A DNA stretch of 64,000 bases from Lacipirellulaceae bacterium. GTDB taxonomy: Bacteria; Planctomycetota; Planctomycetia; Pirellulales; Lacipirellulaceae. This document shows positions 32,877 to 40,882 of this stretch, piece after piece. Under the pieces are notes generated by a model. That model had not been told where the DNA came from. It made no database searches and saw nothing but the letters and a program-made list of their open reading frames with translations. The stretch lies in contig JAVJRG010000012.1 in assembly GCA_040218535.1 (NCBI GenBank), positions 1,178,001 to 1,242,000 of the forward strand. The letters run 5' to 3'. The position numbers and the translations under genes are program-made. How positions within the stretch are numbered: the first letter of the stretch is position 1; every line of letters starts with the position of its first letter.

Positions 32877-34538
32877 TTATGCCGACAGCGTAGCTTGGTG
32901 TGCACACCGTTCGCGAGCGAGGAAAGCTATGGAGCAGGAGAAGATGAGAAGTAGGAACGCACGCGGCTCGGGTACCGCACTGGCTGCTGCCAATGAGTTG
33001 GACATCCCCAAGTTCTGCTGCCAAATGAGGAAATCGTCCCCATCAACCGTGCCGTCGGCGTTGGCATCCCCGTCGCTCACGGTCGCCCCGGTCAATTGGC
33101 CATAGCCACTTTCCCAAAAAACAAGGTCTGAACCGTTGACCGTGCCGTCACCGTTGAAGTCGCCCGGTATTGGCGGAGTGAAAACTGCTTGCGGGTCCCA
33201 GAACACATCGTCGAGATAAACCTGAGCATCACTGGAGCCGATCAGTTGAATCGAATCGATGGTAATATGCGTCGCGTCAATCTCGCCATCCGAGCCACCG
33301 ACCCAAGCGTTCCACTCGCTCTCTTCTTCAAGAAACCATTCGTACTTGTGCCACTGGTTGTCGGCAATGACTGAGCGGAACTCACCTCTCTCCGTCGAAC
33401 TGATATCGTTTGCCGAATTAGGATCGTCTATCGCCAGCGATACCGTCAGACCCGGGTCGTCGGTTTTCAACCAGAAGCCGATCGAACCAATGGACTCGAC
33501 CTGGACATTGGAGATTCGCTGAGCCGCTCGATTACTCACGCTGTTGTCGTCATCGTAGCGGGCTCCCGAAATGTGGCGGAGCAGGAAGTCAGTACCAGAG
33601 GATTCATCGTAAGTAATGTCTAACAGTTGTGAATGAGTCCCACTAAACGCTTCCGCGCTCGAACGTGCCGCAGTGGATCCTGCAACGTTGGCAGATGTTG
33701 AACCGGAGAAGGTTGGTGAGCGATGAAAAGTGCCCTCATGGCCTGAAATGTTGCCGTCGGTTAGACCGCTGTAATCGTCGAAGTCAATCAAAGTCTTCAA
33801 TCCATACTGCACACCCGTGCCGGCGGTCGTGGCTGTGCGAAGCTGAATGTCCGCTCCGTAGTAGTATTTGAGGATATCGAGGTAAGAGACGCTGTTGTCA
33901 GAAAGATAGTCCGCACCGTTTTGGCTCTTGGCTCCTCGGTTGGGCCAGTTGGGGTTGGAGACCGTGCCTTGGAATCCCAAGGGCGTCCCCATGTTGAATC
34001 CTGCATGGTCGCCACTGTCGTAGGTGTAGGTAACCCATTGCTCAGTGCTGGTCGGGTCGGAATCGCCTGGATCGACGATCACGCCAGGATTATTCACGTT
34101 GAACGGGCCACTGGGAATCGCTCCCGCAACGTAGAACGCGGCGACGAGTACGTCTCTCGGGGTTCCGTTATTGTCGTTATCACGAACCCAGAGGATCTCC
34201 CCCTCGGTTGCTTGCGCCGCCTGATGGTGAATCGAGCCTGGGCTGCCTGCGCAGCTGTAGACTTGATCGATGGTTCCATCGTTGATGAAACCTTTATTAT
34301 CGATCTGAAAGTAAGCGTAGGTTCGAGCCGCAACGGCTTGTGCCTTGAGTGCCTCGAAGCTGGCCAGACCGTTTTCGCATTGGATGACACTAGGGACGTA
34401 GTCGCTCTCCGTGGGGACGTTCCCTGAGCCGGTCACGTTGATTGTGGGCAGTGCATTGAACTCCCCTTGGCCATGGACCCTGCCAACATCGCCAAGCGCG
34501 AGCAGAAGTAAGGCAACTGGAATGAGGAAAACTCGCAT
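32877..34538 (-). CDS. SpoIID-domain protein with CBM-like, dockerin-like and PEP-CTERM segments
   Basis: 553 aa. Signal peptide (LIPVALLLLALGDVGRVHG). Residues about 42-235 are a SpoIID domain (PF08486): DYVPSVIQCENGLASFEALK followed by AQAVAARTYA. SpoIID family enzymes are lytic transglycosylases that cut glycan strands from which amidases have removed the peptides; the catalytic glutamate of the family aligns with Glu55 here. Residues about 240-450 form a jelly-roll module (IGFWLKTDDPG) shared with the GHL10 protein at 46747. Then come two dockerin-like loops (DFNGDGTVNGSDLVFW, DANADGTVDGDDFLIW) and VPEPRAFLLLIFSCSIAFLA as PEP-CTERM. A surface-anchored peptidoglycan transglycosylase in a non-sporulating lineage is unusual. 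Confidence 0.85.
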   Translation of the reverse strand: MRVFLIPVALLLLALGDVGRVHGQGEFNALPTINVTGSGNVPTESDYVPSVIQCENGLASFEALKAQAVAARTYAYFQIDNKGFINDGTIDQVYSCAGSPGSIHHQAAQATEGEILWVRDNDNNGTPRDVLVAAFYVAGAIPSGPFNVNNPGVIVDPGDSDPTSTEQWVTYTYDSGDHAGFNMGTPLGFQGTVSNPNWPNRGAKSQNGADYLSDNSVSYLDILKYYYGADIQLRTATTAGTGVQYGLKTLIDFDDYSGLTDGNISGHEGTFHRSPTFSGSTSANVAGSTAARSSAEAFSGTHSQLLDITYDESSGTDFLLRHISGARYDDDNSVSNRAAQRISNVQVESIGSIGFWLKTDDPGLTVSLAIDDPNSANDISSTERGEFRSVIADNQWHKYEWFLEEESEWNAWVGGSDGEIDATHITIDSIQLIGSSDAQVYLDDVFWDPQAVFTPPIPGDFNGDGTVNGSDLVFWESGYGQLTGATVSDGDANADGTVDGDDFLIWQQNLGMSNSLAAASAVPEPRAFLLLIFSCSIAFLARERCAHQATLSA

Positions 34539-34606
34539 GGGCGTATTCTCGGATAACGGATCTCTGCGAGCAGCGGGGCTCGCCTGAGTGGTTGCAGATA
34601 TGAAAA

Positions 34607-34641
34607 GGCCGTATCACGCGCTGCCCCGGGCGTGATACGGC
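34607..34641 (-). terminator. Intrinsic terminator of PEP-CTERM gene 34671
   Basis: Perfect 12-bp stem GCCGTATCACGC (34608-34619) with its complement (34630-34641) and a 10-nt loop; on the minus strand CCTTTTCAT follows. It separates the gene at 34671 from the SpoIID gene starting at 34538, which therefore may need its own promoter. Confidence 0.75.
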
Positions 34642-34670
34642 TGAAGAAAATGAACTCGTTGAAAGGAAAC

Positions 34671-35924
34671 TTAAGAACGTCGTCTTAAAGCTAACCCGAT
34701 CGTGGCGATCAACATCCCAAGAACTGCCGAGGTTGGTTCCGGCACGGCTCCGACGCTGGCAAGAGAGTTCGGGTTGGTGCCGTACTGGGTTTGGAAAATA
34801 CCTACGTCGTCGCTATTGATCGCCCCATCGCTGTTGGCATCGCCATCGACAAAGAGCGGGTCTAACGTGCCAAAGTTTTGCTGTAGGGTGAGAAAGTCAT
34901 CACCATCAACCAAGTTGCTACCATCAAAGTCAGCGTTGTCAGTCCCGCCGACAACGAGGTCAATCAGGTCGAGGCTAATGTTGTCGACGACAGACTCATT
35001 GTTGCCCGTCACTCCCGAGGGACCGCCTATCCGCAAGCTATTGAATGGGTCGTAATCGAATGCGTCGGCGGCATTGCCATCTTGCGGCGAAATGGTCCAA
35101 GTCACCGATGAGTCAACGCCCGGCGTACCCACACCTTCGGTAGCCTCGCTATTCTTTAGGCCATCCCGGTATAAGTCGAGTTCCAAGGTTACAGTCGTTT
35201 CGGTAATTGTTGCCGAATAACGATGCCAACCAACGCCGATGTCGACAGGTGTTACTAATCCGTCTGGATTGGGCTCTGCAGAAGAATCGACGGTATCTAA
35301 GACCGGGTCGAGTGGGAAAAACTGCCAATTAGGCGATTGGATTAGAGGAGCACCGATAGTCGTTCCATCAAATAGAATAACGCGATAAGCGAAACCGGTT
35401 ACGTCAGTAATTTCCGTACCATCGGTGGGGTCTGTCGTCGCTGCATTCCAATGGCCCAATTCAATAATGTTACTTGTTGTCGGCGTAAACAAGTTTCGGT
35501 CGTAGATGCTACGCAAACCAATCGACGCTCGCTTATTGCCGGCGGTATCGTCAAACATATCCCCCGAGAGGCGTACTGCTTGGGTGCTGCTGGGAACTAC
35601 TTCGAACGAAGGCGTTAGGAAGTCATCGTCAGGGTCGTACTCGTTGATGTTATCCAGAATATTTACCGCTTTGCCATCAATGCCTGGTGGATTGTCATTG
35701 GGAGGGTCAATGGCGAGACCCGGATCTGGAATCAACAAGCCCTGAGTAGCGATCGTATTTTTTCCCGATCCGTCCTTCGGACGCCACACTGCTTCAAACG
35801 CACTTTGATTGGCGTAGCCATTGAAGTTTTCCGTAAGGATATTCGTATCAGCCATAGCCATCGGAACTGATCCCATCACGACTAATGCGGATAGGCATAG
35901 CAGGGCAGCATTTCTTAATTTCAT
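34671..35924 (-). CDS. PEP-CTERM protein with dockerin-like repeats
   Basis: 417 aa. Signal peptide (LRNAALLCLSALVVMGSVPMAMA). The body (residues 25-320) is a beta-rich extracellular domain with ILTENFNGYANQSAFEAVWRP at the start, which resembles LamG/concanavalin-like domains but is not assigned. Two dockerin-like loops follow (DFDGSNLVDGDDFLTL and DANSDGAINSDDVGIF), then the anchor VPEPTSAVLGMLIATIGLALRRR. Phased repeat 10 lies 161 bp upstream, exactly the same distance as repeat 8 from its PEP-CTERM gene. It is followed by the SpoIID gene and preceded by a XylR-type regulator on the same strand. Confidence 0.8.
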   Translation of the reverse strand: MKLRNAALLCLSALVVMGSVPMAMADTNILTENFNGYANQSAFEAVWRPKDGSGKNTIATQGLLIPDPGLAIDPPNDNPPGIDGKAVNILDNINEYDPDDDFLTPSFEVVPSSTQAVRLSGDMFDDTAGNKRASIGLRSIYDRNLFTPTTSNIIELGHWNAATTDPTDGTEITDVTGFAYRVILFDGTTIGAPLIQSPNWQFFPLDPVLDTVDSSAEPNPDGLVTPVDIGVGWHRYSATITETTVTLELDLYRDGLKNSEATEGVGTPGVDSSVTWTISPQDGNAADAFDYDPFNSLRIGGPSGVTGNNESVVDNISLDLIDLVVGGTDNADFDGSNLVDGDDFLTLQQNFGTLDPLFVDGDANSDGAINSDDVGIFQTQYGTNPNSLASVGAVPEPTSAVLGMLIATIGLALRRRS

Positions 35925-36084
35925 GATCCTTGTTCCCCTCTGATTACATTACGGATAGCGCTCGTAGAAAAGGAAAGCCGTACCATCAGGACTTTCTTTG
36001 TGCAGTACTGCACAATTGCACGCCATGCGGCATCTACTTCTATCTCTATCCTACACAGTCCCAAGAGAATCGCGCGAAAATTGT

Positions 36085-36110
36085 GCGCAGTTTTTTATCG
36101 GGAAAGCGCA
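36085..36110 (+). promoter_or_regulatory. Phased GCGCA repeat, copy 10
   Basis: TGCGCAG at 36084 and AGCGCAT at 36105; half-sites start at 36085 and 36106, 21 bp apart. It lies 161 bp upstream of the PEP-CTERM start at 35924 and 24 bp downstream of the stop of the XylR-type regulator gene. Confidence 0.65.
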
Positions 36111-36133
36111 TCCAAGCGACGCTTGTTTCGTTC

Positions 36134-37348
36134 TCAGCCAGCAAAAGTCTGCTTGCGGTAAGCCAATGGCGTCTTCCCTTCACGCTTTCGGAAGGCAACC
36201 CCAAAACGCGTAGCGTTGGCAAAGCCGCAGGCGGTGGCGATCTCGCTAATTGACATAGTCGTTTGCGACAGCAATTCGCGGCCTTTTTCGAGACGAACGC
36301 GGCGAATTTCCTCGGCGGGAGATCGGCCTAGATAGTTGCGAAATTGAATCTCAAGGCAGCGGCGTGATACAGGGATTTCGCGCAGGATGTCTTTCACGAC
36401 GATGTCCTGAAAGGCATGAGCCCGGATGAAACGCAGGGCACGGACAACCGTCTCGTCGTCGATGGCGAGGATGTCCGTCGATTGGCGGCTGGTGACGCCC
36501 TTGGGAGGAATCAGCCGAGGCTCCTCAGAAACTTGCTCTCCCTGGCTCAGCCGATCTAAGAGGGCCATCGCTTCGTACCCGATGCGCTGTCCGGCAATGG
36601 CAATGCTGGAAAGCGGCGGGGTGGAAACGTCGCACATCAATTCATCGTTGTGGCCGGCTAGGATGGCGATCTCGTCGGGGACGCGTATTTCGCGAAGGTG
36701 GCAGATCTCAGCTAACTGCCGTCCCCGGTGGGCATCAACGGTGAGAATTCCAATCGGAAACTCAAGCGAGTCTAACCAGCTACTGACGCGTCGTTGCTGC
36801 TCGTCCCAACCAATTTTGCGACCCACTCGATAGCCAGGCTTGTACTCGTCGCAGGGAAAGCCTGCTTCACGGACGGCAGACATGAACTCTCGGCCCCGCT
36901 TCGTCGAGTACTCATGGCTTGGGGGAGCGAAGAAAGCGAAACGCTCGAACCCGCGGTCTCGCAAATGTTCCAGTGCGAGTTGGGCACGAATGGCGTCGTC
37001 CGTAACGACGTCATGAATCCCTTCTTGACCTTCGTAAAGCGTGTCGATGTTGATCGTCGGAAGTCCACGACGGCGAATGTGTTCAAGCTGCAACCGATTG
37101 CTGATTCGTGCAATGATGCCGTCGCCACACCACTTGTCTGGTAAACTCGAACGTAGCTCGTGATCACGCGGATCGATGAGAAGGTGCCAATGGCCGTAGG
37201 TTTGTGCGTAGTCGGCTATCCCTCGAATGACGCTAGCTTCCCAACTCCCCTCGGTTTCAATTAGAACCGCGACTTGTCGGACTTGGCGTTTTGGAGAATC
37301 AGTTTCGGGCATAGCTGGCGAAGGGAGAGAGAAGCCGAAGTTCATCAA
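36134..37348 (-). CDS. XylR-like AraC-family regulator (LacI-type sensor plus AraC HTH)
   Basis: 404 aa. Residues about 22-290 are a periplasmic-binding-protein-like sugar sensor (VRQVAVLIETEGSWEASVIRGI, GIIARISNR, VVTDDAIRAQLALEHLRDRGF, AILAGHNDELMCDVSTPPLSSI). Residues about 300-400 are an AraC/XylS HTH pair (IVVKDILREIPVSRRCLEIQF and MSISEIATACGFANATRFGVAFRKREGKTP, shown here in parts). This is the XylR class common in planctomycetes, which activates sugar catabolic genes when a sugar binds. It is divergent from anmK, so a cell-wall amino sugar is a plausible effector. It is also a candidate binder of the phased GCGCA sites, since AraC proteins use half-sites two helical turns apart. Confidence 0.9.
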   Translation of the reverse strand: MMNFGFSLPSPAMPETDSPKRQVRQVAVLIETEGSWEASVIRGIADYAQTYGHWHLLIDPRDHELRSSLPDKWCGDGIIARISNRLQLEHIRRRGLPTINIDTLYEGQEGIHDVVTDDAIRAQLALEHLRDRGFERFAFFAPPSHEYSTKRGREFMSAVREAGFPCDEYKPGYRVGRKIGWDEQQRRVSSWLDSLEFPIGILTVDAHRGRQLAEICHLREIRVPDEIAILAGHNDELMCDVSTPPLSSIAIAGQRIGYEAMALLDRLSQGEQVSEEPRLIPPKGVTSRQSTDILAIDDETVVRALRFIRAHAFQDIVVKDILREIPVSRRCLEIQFRNYLGRSPAEEIRRVRLEKGRELLSQTTMSISEIATACGFANATRFGVAFRKREGKTPLAYRKQTFAG

Positions 37349-37400
37349 ACTATGACCAGTATAAACAAGCCTTGCGCGAATTCGAGAGGAATAATCCGTA

Positions 37401-37413
37401 TTCGTTAAACGAA
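37401..37413. promoter_or_regulatory. 13-bp palindrome TTCGTTAAACGAA in regulator-anmK intergenic region
   Basis: Perfect inverted repeat TTCGTT-A-AACGAA, 53 bp upstream of the XylR-type regulator start at 37348 and on the anmK side 163 bp from ATG 37576. Candidate autoregulatory or anmK operator. Confidence 0.4.
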
Positions 37414-37575
37414 CTTATCTCTTATTTGCGCATGATAATAGCGTTTTTTCTTGTTATTTAGGGCATGGATGCACCGGTTGAGACTCTTCAAGGTCGTCGC
37501 TATCCTGAGTCGAGGTCATCAAGCAACGATTCACTTTTGGCCCCATTCTCCCGTTCTCCAGCATTGGCAGTTTCT

Positions 37576-38664
37576 ATGAGCACACGATTGAAGCAGAAAG
37601 TTGCCGTCGGGCTCATGAGCGGGACCTCAGGAGATGGCGTCGATGCCGCGCTGCTTAGCACGGATGGTGATAGCAAGATTGCATTCTATGGTGGGCTAAC
37701 ACACTCGTTCGACGAAGATCTACGAAGCCGACTGCTCGAAGCCTCGCAGCACGATGTGCCGACTTCGGAATTGCTGCGATTGGAGAAAGACATCAGTCTG
37801 CATCACTGCGAAGCAGTGCGCATGCTCCTCGATCAGCACAAGAAGGAAGCAAAAAAAGTAGAAGTGATCGGCTTTCACGGGCACACGATTCGCCATATGC
37901 CTAGTGAAGGGATCACAATGCAGATCGGTAACCCTTGGCTCCTAGCCCGGGATTTTGGTCTGCCCGTCATCAACGATTTTCGCCGTTGCGACATGGCTGC
38001 CAACGGGCATGGCGCACCCTTGGTAGCGCTCTTCCATCGCGCATTGTTTCTCAACGAGCCACATCCATTGGTCGTGTTGAATCTTGGTGGGGTTGCAAAC
38101 GTCACCTGGTTGGGAGCCAACGACGAAATCATCGCCGGAGATACTGGTCCCGGATGTGGGCTTCTCGATGAGTGGGCACAAGCGATGGCCGATCTGCCTC
38201 ACGACCGCGATGGTCAGCTTTCTTCTACGGGAACGCCTCACCAAGAAACCGTTGAGAAGTCACTAGAAGCAGAGTTTTTTCAAAGACCACTGCCGAAAGC
38301 AGCTGATCGATATGACTTCGACCATGTTGACGTTTCGCGACTCAGCGTAAACGACGGAGCCGCTACCCTTTGTGCGGTTACGGCGGAGGCGGTGTATCGA
38401 GCAGTCAAGGAACTCCCGTGTATGCCGGAAAAGGTTTGGGCGACCGGAGGAGGAACTCATCATCCAATTTTGATGAAGATGTTGGCCGATCGGTTCGGCA
38501 GCATCAGCAATGTTGATGAGATGGGGCTCAACCCAGACACGCTTGAAGCGGAGTGCTTCGCGTGGTTGGCTGTCCGTCATCAGCAGGGTTTGCCTTTGAC
38601 AATTCCCGAGGTCACCGGTTGCGACAAGCCTGTTGTTGGTGGCGTCGAAGCGAATTTCCGATAA
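37576..38664 (+). CDS. anmK: Anhydro-N-acetylmuramic acid kinase
   Basis: 362 aa from ATG 37576; the frame is open back to an ATG at 37465, but those residues (RRYPESRSSSNDS) do not fit the family. The AnmK signature is complete: GLMSGTSGDGVDAALL (phosphate loop), GFHGHTIRHMP, NDFRRCDMAANGHGAPLV (catalytic Asp139), LNLGGVANVTWL and DTGPGCGLLDEW, and WATGGGTHHPILMKM. The enzyme opens and phosphorylates 1,6-anhydro-MurNAc to MurNAc-6-phosphate, the step that follows lytic transglycosylase action. It is convergent with the murK-like gene (6 bp between stops) and divergent from the XylR regulator. Confidence 0.95.
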   Translation: MSTRLKQKVAVGLMSGTSGDGVDAALLSTDGDSKIAFYGGLTHSFDEDLRSRLLEASQHDVPTSELLRLEKDISLHHCEAVRMLLDQHKKEAKKVEVIGFHGHTIRHMPSEGITMQIGNPWLLARDFGLPVINDFRRCDMAANGHGAPLVALFHRALFLNEPHPLVVLNLGGVANVTWLGANDEIIAGDTGPGCGLLDEWAQAMADLPHDRDGQLSSTGTPHQETVEKSLEAEFFQRPLPKAADRYDFDHVDVSRLSVNDGAATLCAVTAEAVYRAVKELPCMPEKVWATGGGTHHPILMKMLADRFGSISNVDEMGLNPDTLEAECFAWLAVRHQQGLPLTIPEVTGCDKPVVGGVEANFR

Positions 38665-38670
38665 GAACGC

Positions 38671-39657
38671 TTAATCGGAGCTTTCAAGGTTCTTACGGGC
38701 TAGCTCCAAACAACCAACGACCGGATCAGTCACGATCTTCAGCGGGTTCGGTTCAACCGCTGAATCGTCAAGCTTCCTCAGCATCGATTTACGGATCGGC
38801 TCACTCCCGCAAAGCACTCCGCCGGCTAGTGCGAGAGGAAAGCTACTGCCTAGGGATAGTTTCTCCGCTGTCGTCTCGGCGAGCTTCGCAAGGGACGTTG
38901 CGGCTTGATCAACAATCCCAAGGGCCACCTCATCGTTGCTTTCCGCTGCCACGCTGACTTCACGCGCAAGGCTGGCAATGGCATAGCGGGTTTGGTTTTC
39001 CGATGAGAGCGCTTCGAGCAGTTTTCTTGGATCGCTTGCGCCAACTTGTTTAAGAATTGCGTCGGTCAGAATCGTTTCACCCCCGCGACCATCATGGGCT
39101 TGAGCTACTGCGCGTAGGGCCTCTTGTCCTATCGAAAACGCGCTCCCTTCGTCCCCAAACCAGTACCCCCAGCCCCCGGTAATGATCGTGCTGTCCTCAG
39201 TACTTCTGCCAATCGCAACCGAACCGGTCCCGGAGATGAGAGCAACCCCAGAGCCTGCGGGCGTGCCGGCGGAGAGGACTGCTTGTGCATCGTGAATGAT
39301 TTCAAGCTTTTGGGCGATTTCTTGCCGCTCTACCCAGAGCGAGATCTGCTGCTGAACGCTTTCTAGTCCTGCTCCAGAGAGGGCAAACACTGCGAAATCG
39401 ACGCTTCGCGGAGAGAAGGGCGAATCTTTCCACGCCTGGAGAATCGCCGCTTGCAGATTCGCGGTTGCCTCGGAGAGGCCAACGGCCATGACATTAGAAG
39501 TGCCGGCTCGACCACGTCCTATGATGGACATGTCTTCTCCGGGCCTAATCAGCGCCAGCCAAGCGACGGTCTTGGTGCCTCCGCCATCAACGCCTAGGAC
39601 GATCAGCGACTGAGTCTCGTCAAGCTCGCTGCGAGTCGGTTCCTGAGACACAGTCAC
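38671..39657 (-). CDS. BadF/MurK-like amino sugar kinase
   Basis: 328 aa. ASKHA fold of the BadF/BadG ATPase family (PF01869): VLGVDGGGTKTVAWLAL (phosphate 1), GRAGTSNVMAVG, VALISGTGSVAIGR (phosphate 2) and GGWGYWFGDEGSAFSIGQEAL. Members next to murQ are N-acetylmuramate/N-acetylglucosamine kinases (MurK), which phosphorylate the free sugars. Its ATG overlaps the murQ stop by four bases (ATGA, 39654-39657), so it is translationally coupled to murQ. Substrates are therefore likely MurNAc and GlcNAc; not distinguishable from sequence alone. Confidence 0.85.
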   Translation of the reverse strand: MTVSQEPTRSELDETQSLIVLGVDGGGTKTVAWLALIRPGEDMSIIGRGRAGTSNVMAVGLSEATANLQAAILQAWKDSPFSPRSVDFAVFALSGAGLESVQQQISLWVERQEIAQKLEIIHDAQAVLSAGTPAGSGVALISGTGSVAIGRSTEDSTIITGGWGYWFGDEGSAFSIGQEALRAVAQAHDGRGGETILTDAILKQVGASDPRKLLEALSSENQTRYAIASLAREVSVAAESNDEVALGIVDQAATSLAKLAETTAEKLSLGSSFPLALAGGVLCGSEPIRKSMLRKLDDSAVEPNPLKIVTDPVVGCLELARKNLESSD

Positions 39658-40553
39658 TTGTGCCCGTTTTGCAAGGCATTACGGAGATGTCCCCGAGCAG
39701 CCGCCAGATGTTTCCTCGCGGTCTCGGGGTCTTGATCGAGGCGATGACTGACGATGGCCGTTTTCAGTTCACCATCGCAGCGATCCAACAGCTCCTTCGC
39801 TTCCTCGGAAGTTAGATCTGTCAAATCACAAACGATGCGTTTCATCCGCTCGGTTAGCTTCGTATTGGTTGCCTGCAGATCAACCATGAGATTGCCATAG
39901 GTCTTACCGAGGCAAACCATTGCTCCCGTTGAGAGCATGTTGAGAACCATCTTCGTGGCGGTTCCCGCTTTCATGCGTGTTGATCCGCTCAAAACTTCAG
40001 GACCGACGACTGGAGTGATGCTAAGGTCAGCACGCGCGGTGAGCGCTCCGTCTTGGTTGCAGCTAAAACCAATCGTATAAGCTCCTTGGCTTCGTGCGTA
40101 ATCCAAGCCGCCGATCACGTACGGAGTTCGCCCGCTGGATGCGATTCCAACAACAACGTCCTGGCTGCAGAGATCAATTTTCCGCAAGTCTTCGGCTGCG
40201 AGGTCGGGAGAATCTTCAGCTCCTTCGACCGCTTTTAGCATGGCACCTGGGCCGCCCGCGATGATTCCAACCACCTGTGAAGGGTCTGCATTGAAGGTGG
40301 GAGGACATTCCGCCGCGTCGAGGATACCAAGTCTGCCAGAGGTTCCGGCCCCGATGTAAACCAATCGTCCCCCATGTTGCAATCGATTGGCGATCACCTC
40401 GATTCCTTTGGCAATCGCCGGCGCTTGTTCGCCTACGGCAGCCGCGATCTTGGCATCTTCGGAATTGATCAATTCAACGATCGCGGCAGGACTTAATCCG
40501 TCCAACCGTTCCGAAGCCGGGTTCCTTGACTCAGTGGTGAGGTTTTCCAACAT
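39654..40553 (-). CDS. murQ: N-acetylmuramic acid 6-phosphate etherase
   Basis: 299 aa, single SIS domain. MurQ motifs: YIGAGTSGRLGILDAAECPP with catalytic Glu82, VEGAEDS with Glu113, and STRMKAGTATKMVLNMLSTG. It cleaves the D-lactyl ether of MurNAc-6-P to give GlcNAc-6-P and D-lactate in the cytoplasm. It is the first gene of murQ-murK; phased GCGCA repeat 11 lies 44 bp upstream of its start, close enough to overlap the promoter. Confidence 0.95.
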   Translation of the reverse strand: MLENLTTESRNPASERLDGLSPAAIVELINSEDAKIAAAVGEQAPAIAKGIEVIANRLQHGGRLVYIGAGTSGRLGILDAAECPPTFNADPSQVVGIIAGGPGAMLKAVEGAEDSPDLAAEDLRKIDLCSQDVVVGIASSGRTPYVIGGLDYARSQGAYTIGFSCNQDGALTARADLSITPVVGPEVLSGSTRMKAGTATKMVLNMLSTGAMVCLGKTYGNLMVDLQATNTKLTERMKRIVCDLTDLTSEEAKELLDRCDGELKTAIVSHRLDQDPETARKHLAAARGHLRNALQNGHK

Positions 40554-40882
40554 GCCCCCATTCTAGTATGAGCCTTGGTATCGAGACAGATTTACTGCGC
40601 GAAAGAGAGAAACAACTGCGCTGAGCTTTCTCCAAGATTCCTCACCGCGCCACTAGCCTAGAGCGTAGAGCGGTTATCATTAGTCATCGGCGTTCAAGCT
40701 ATCTTTCTCGACCAAACAGATGTGCCTAGGACAAGCTAGAGTCATCCACGAGGCGTGCGACAGCCCCTTCAATTCCCGTTCAGCAGCAATCGTTAAATCA
40801 TTTTTGGGTTCTTCGATCTCTACAGTAGGTCCTGATGAGTACCCCATTAACGTCATTCATCGAAGCTAGGATTCAGTAAGCA
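40554..40882. other. Divergent murQ-nagB intergenic region
   Basis: 329 bp between murQ (minus) and the nagB fusion (plus). It contains phased GCGCA repeat 11 near murQ. I see no other gene or clear hairpin. Confidence 0.5.
40597..40622 (-). promoter_or_regulatory. Phased GCGCA repeat, copy 11
   Basis: Minus-strand GCGCA-N16-GCGCA (plus-strand GCGCG at 40597 and GCGCT at 40618), 21 bp apart, 44 bp upstream of the murQ start and in the same orientation as murQ. Confidence 0.65.

Noticed and set aside
37374-37432. GCGCG (37374) and GCGCA (37428) in the regulator-anmK gap
   Set aside because: Neither has a partner at 21 bp on either strand; not counted as phased repeats.
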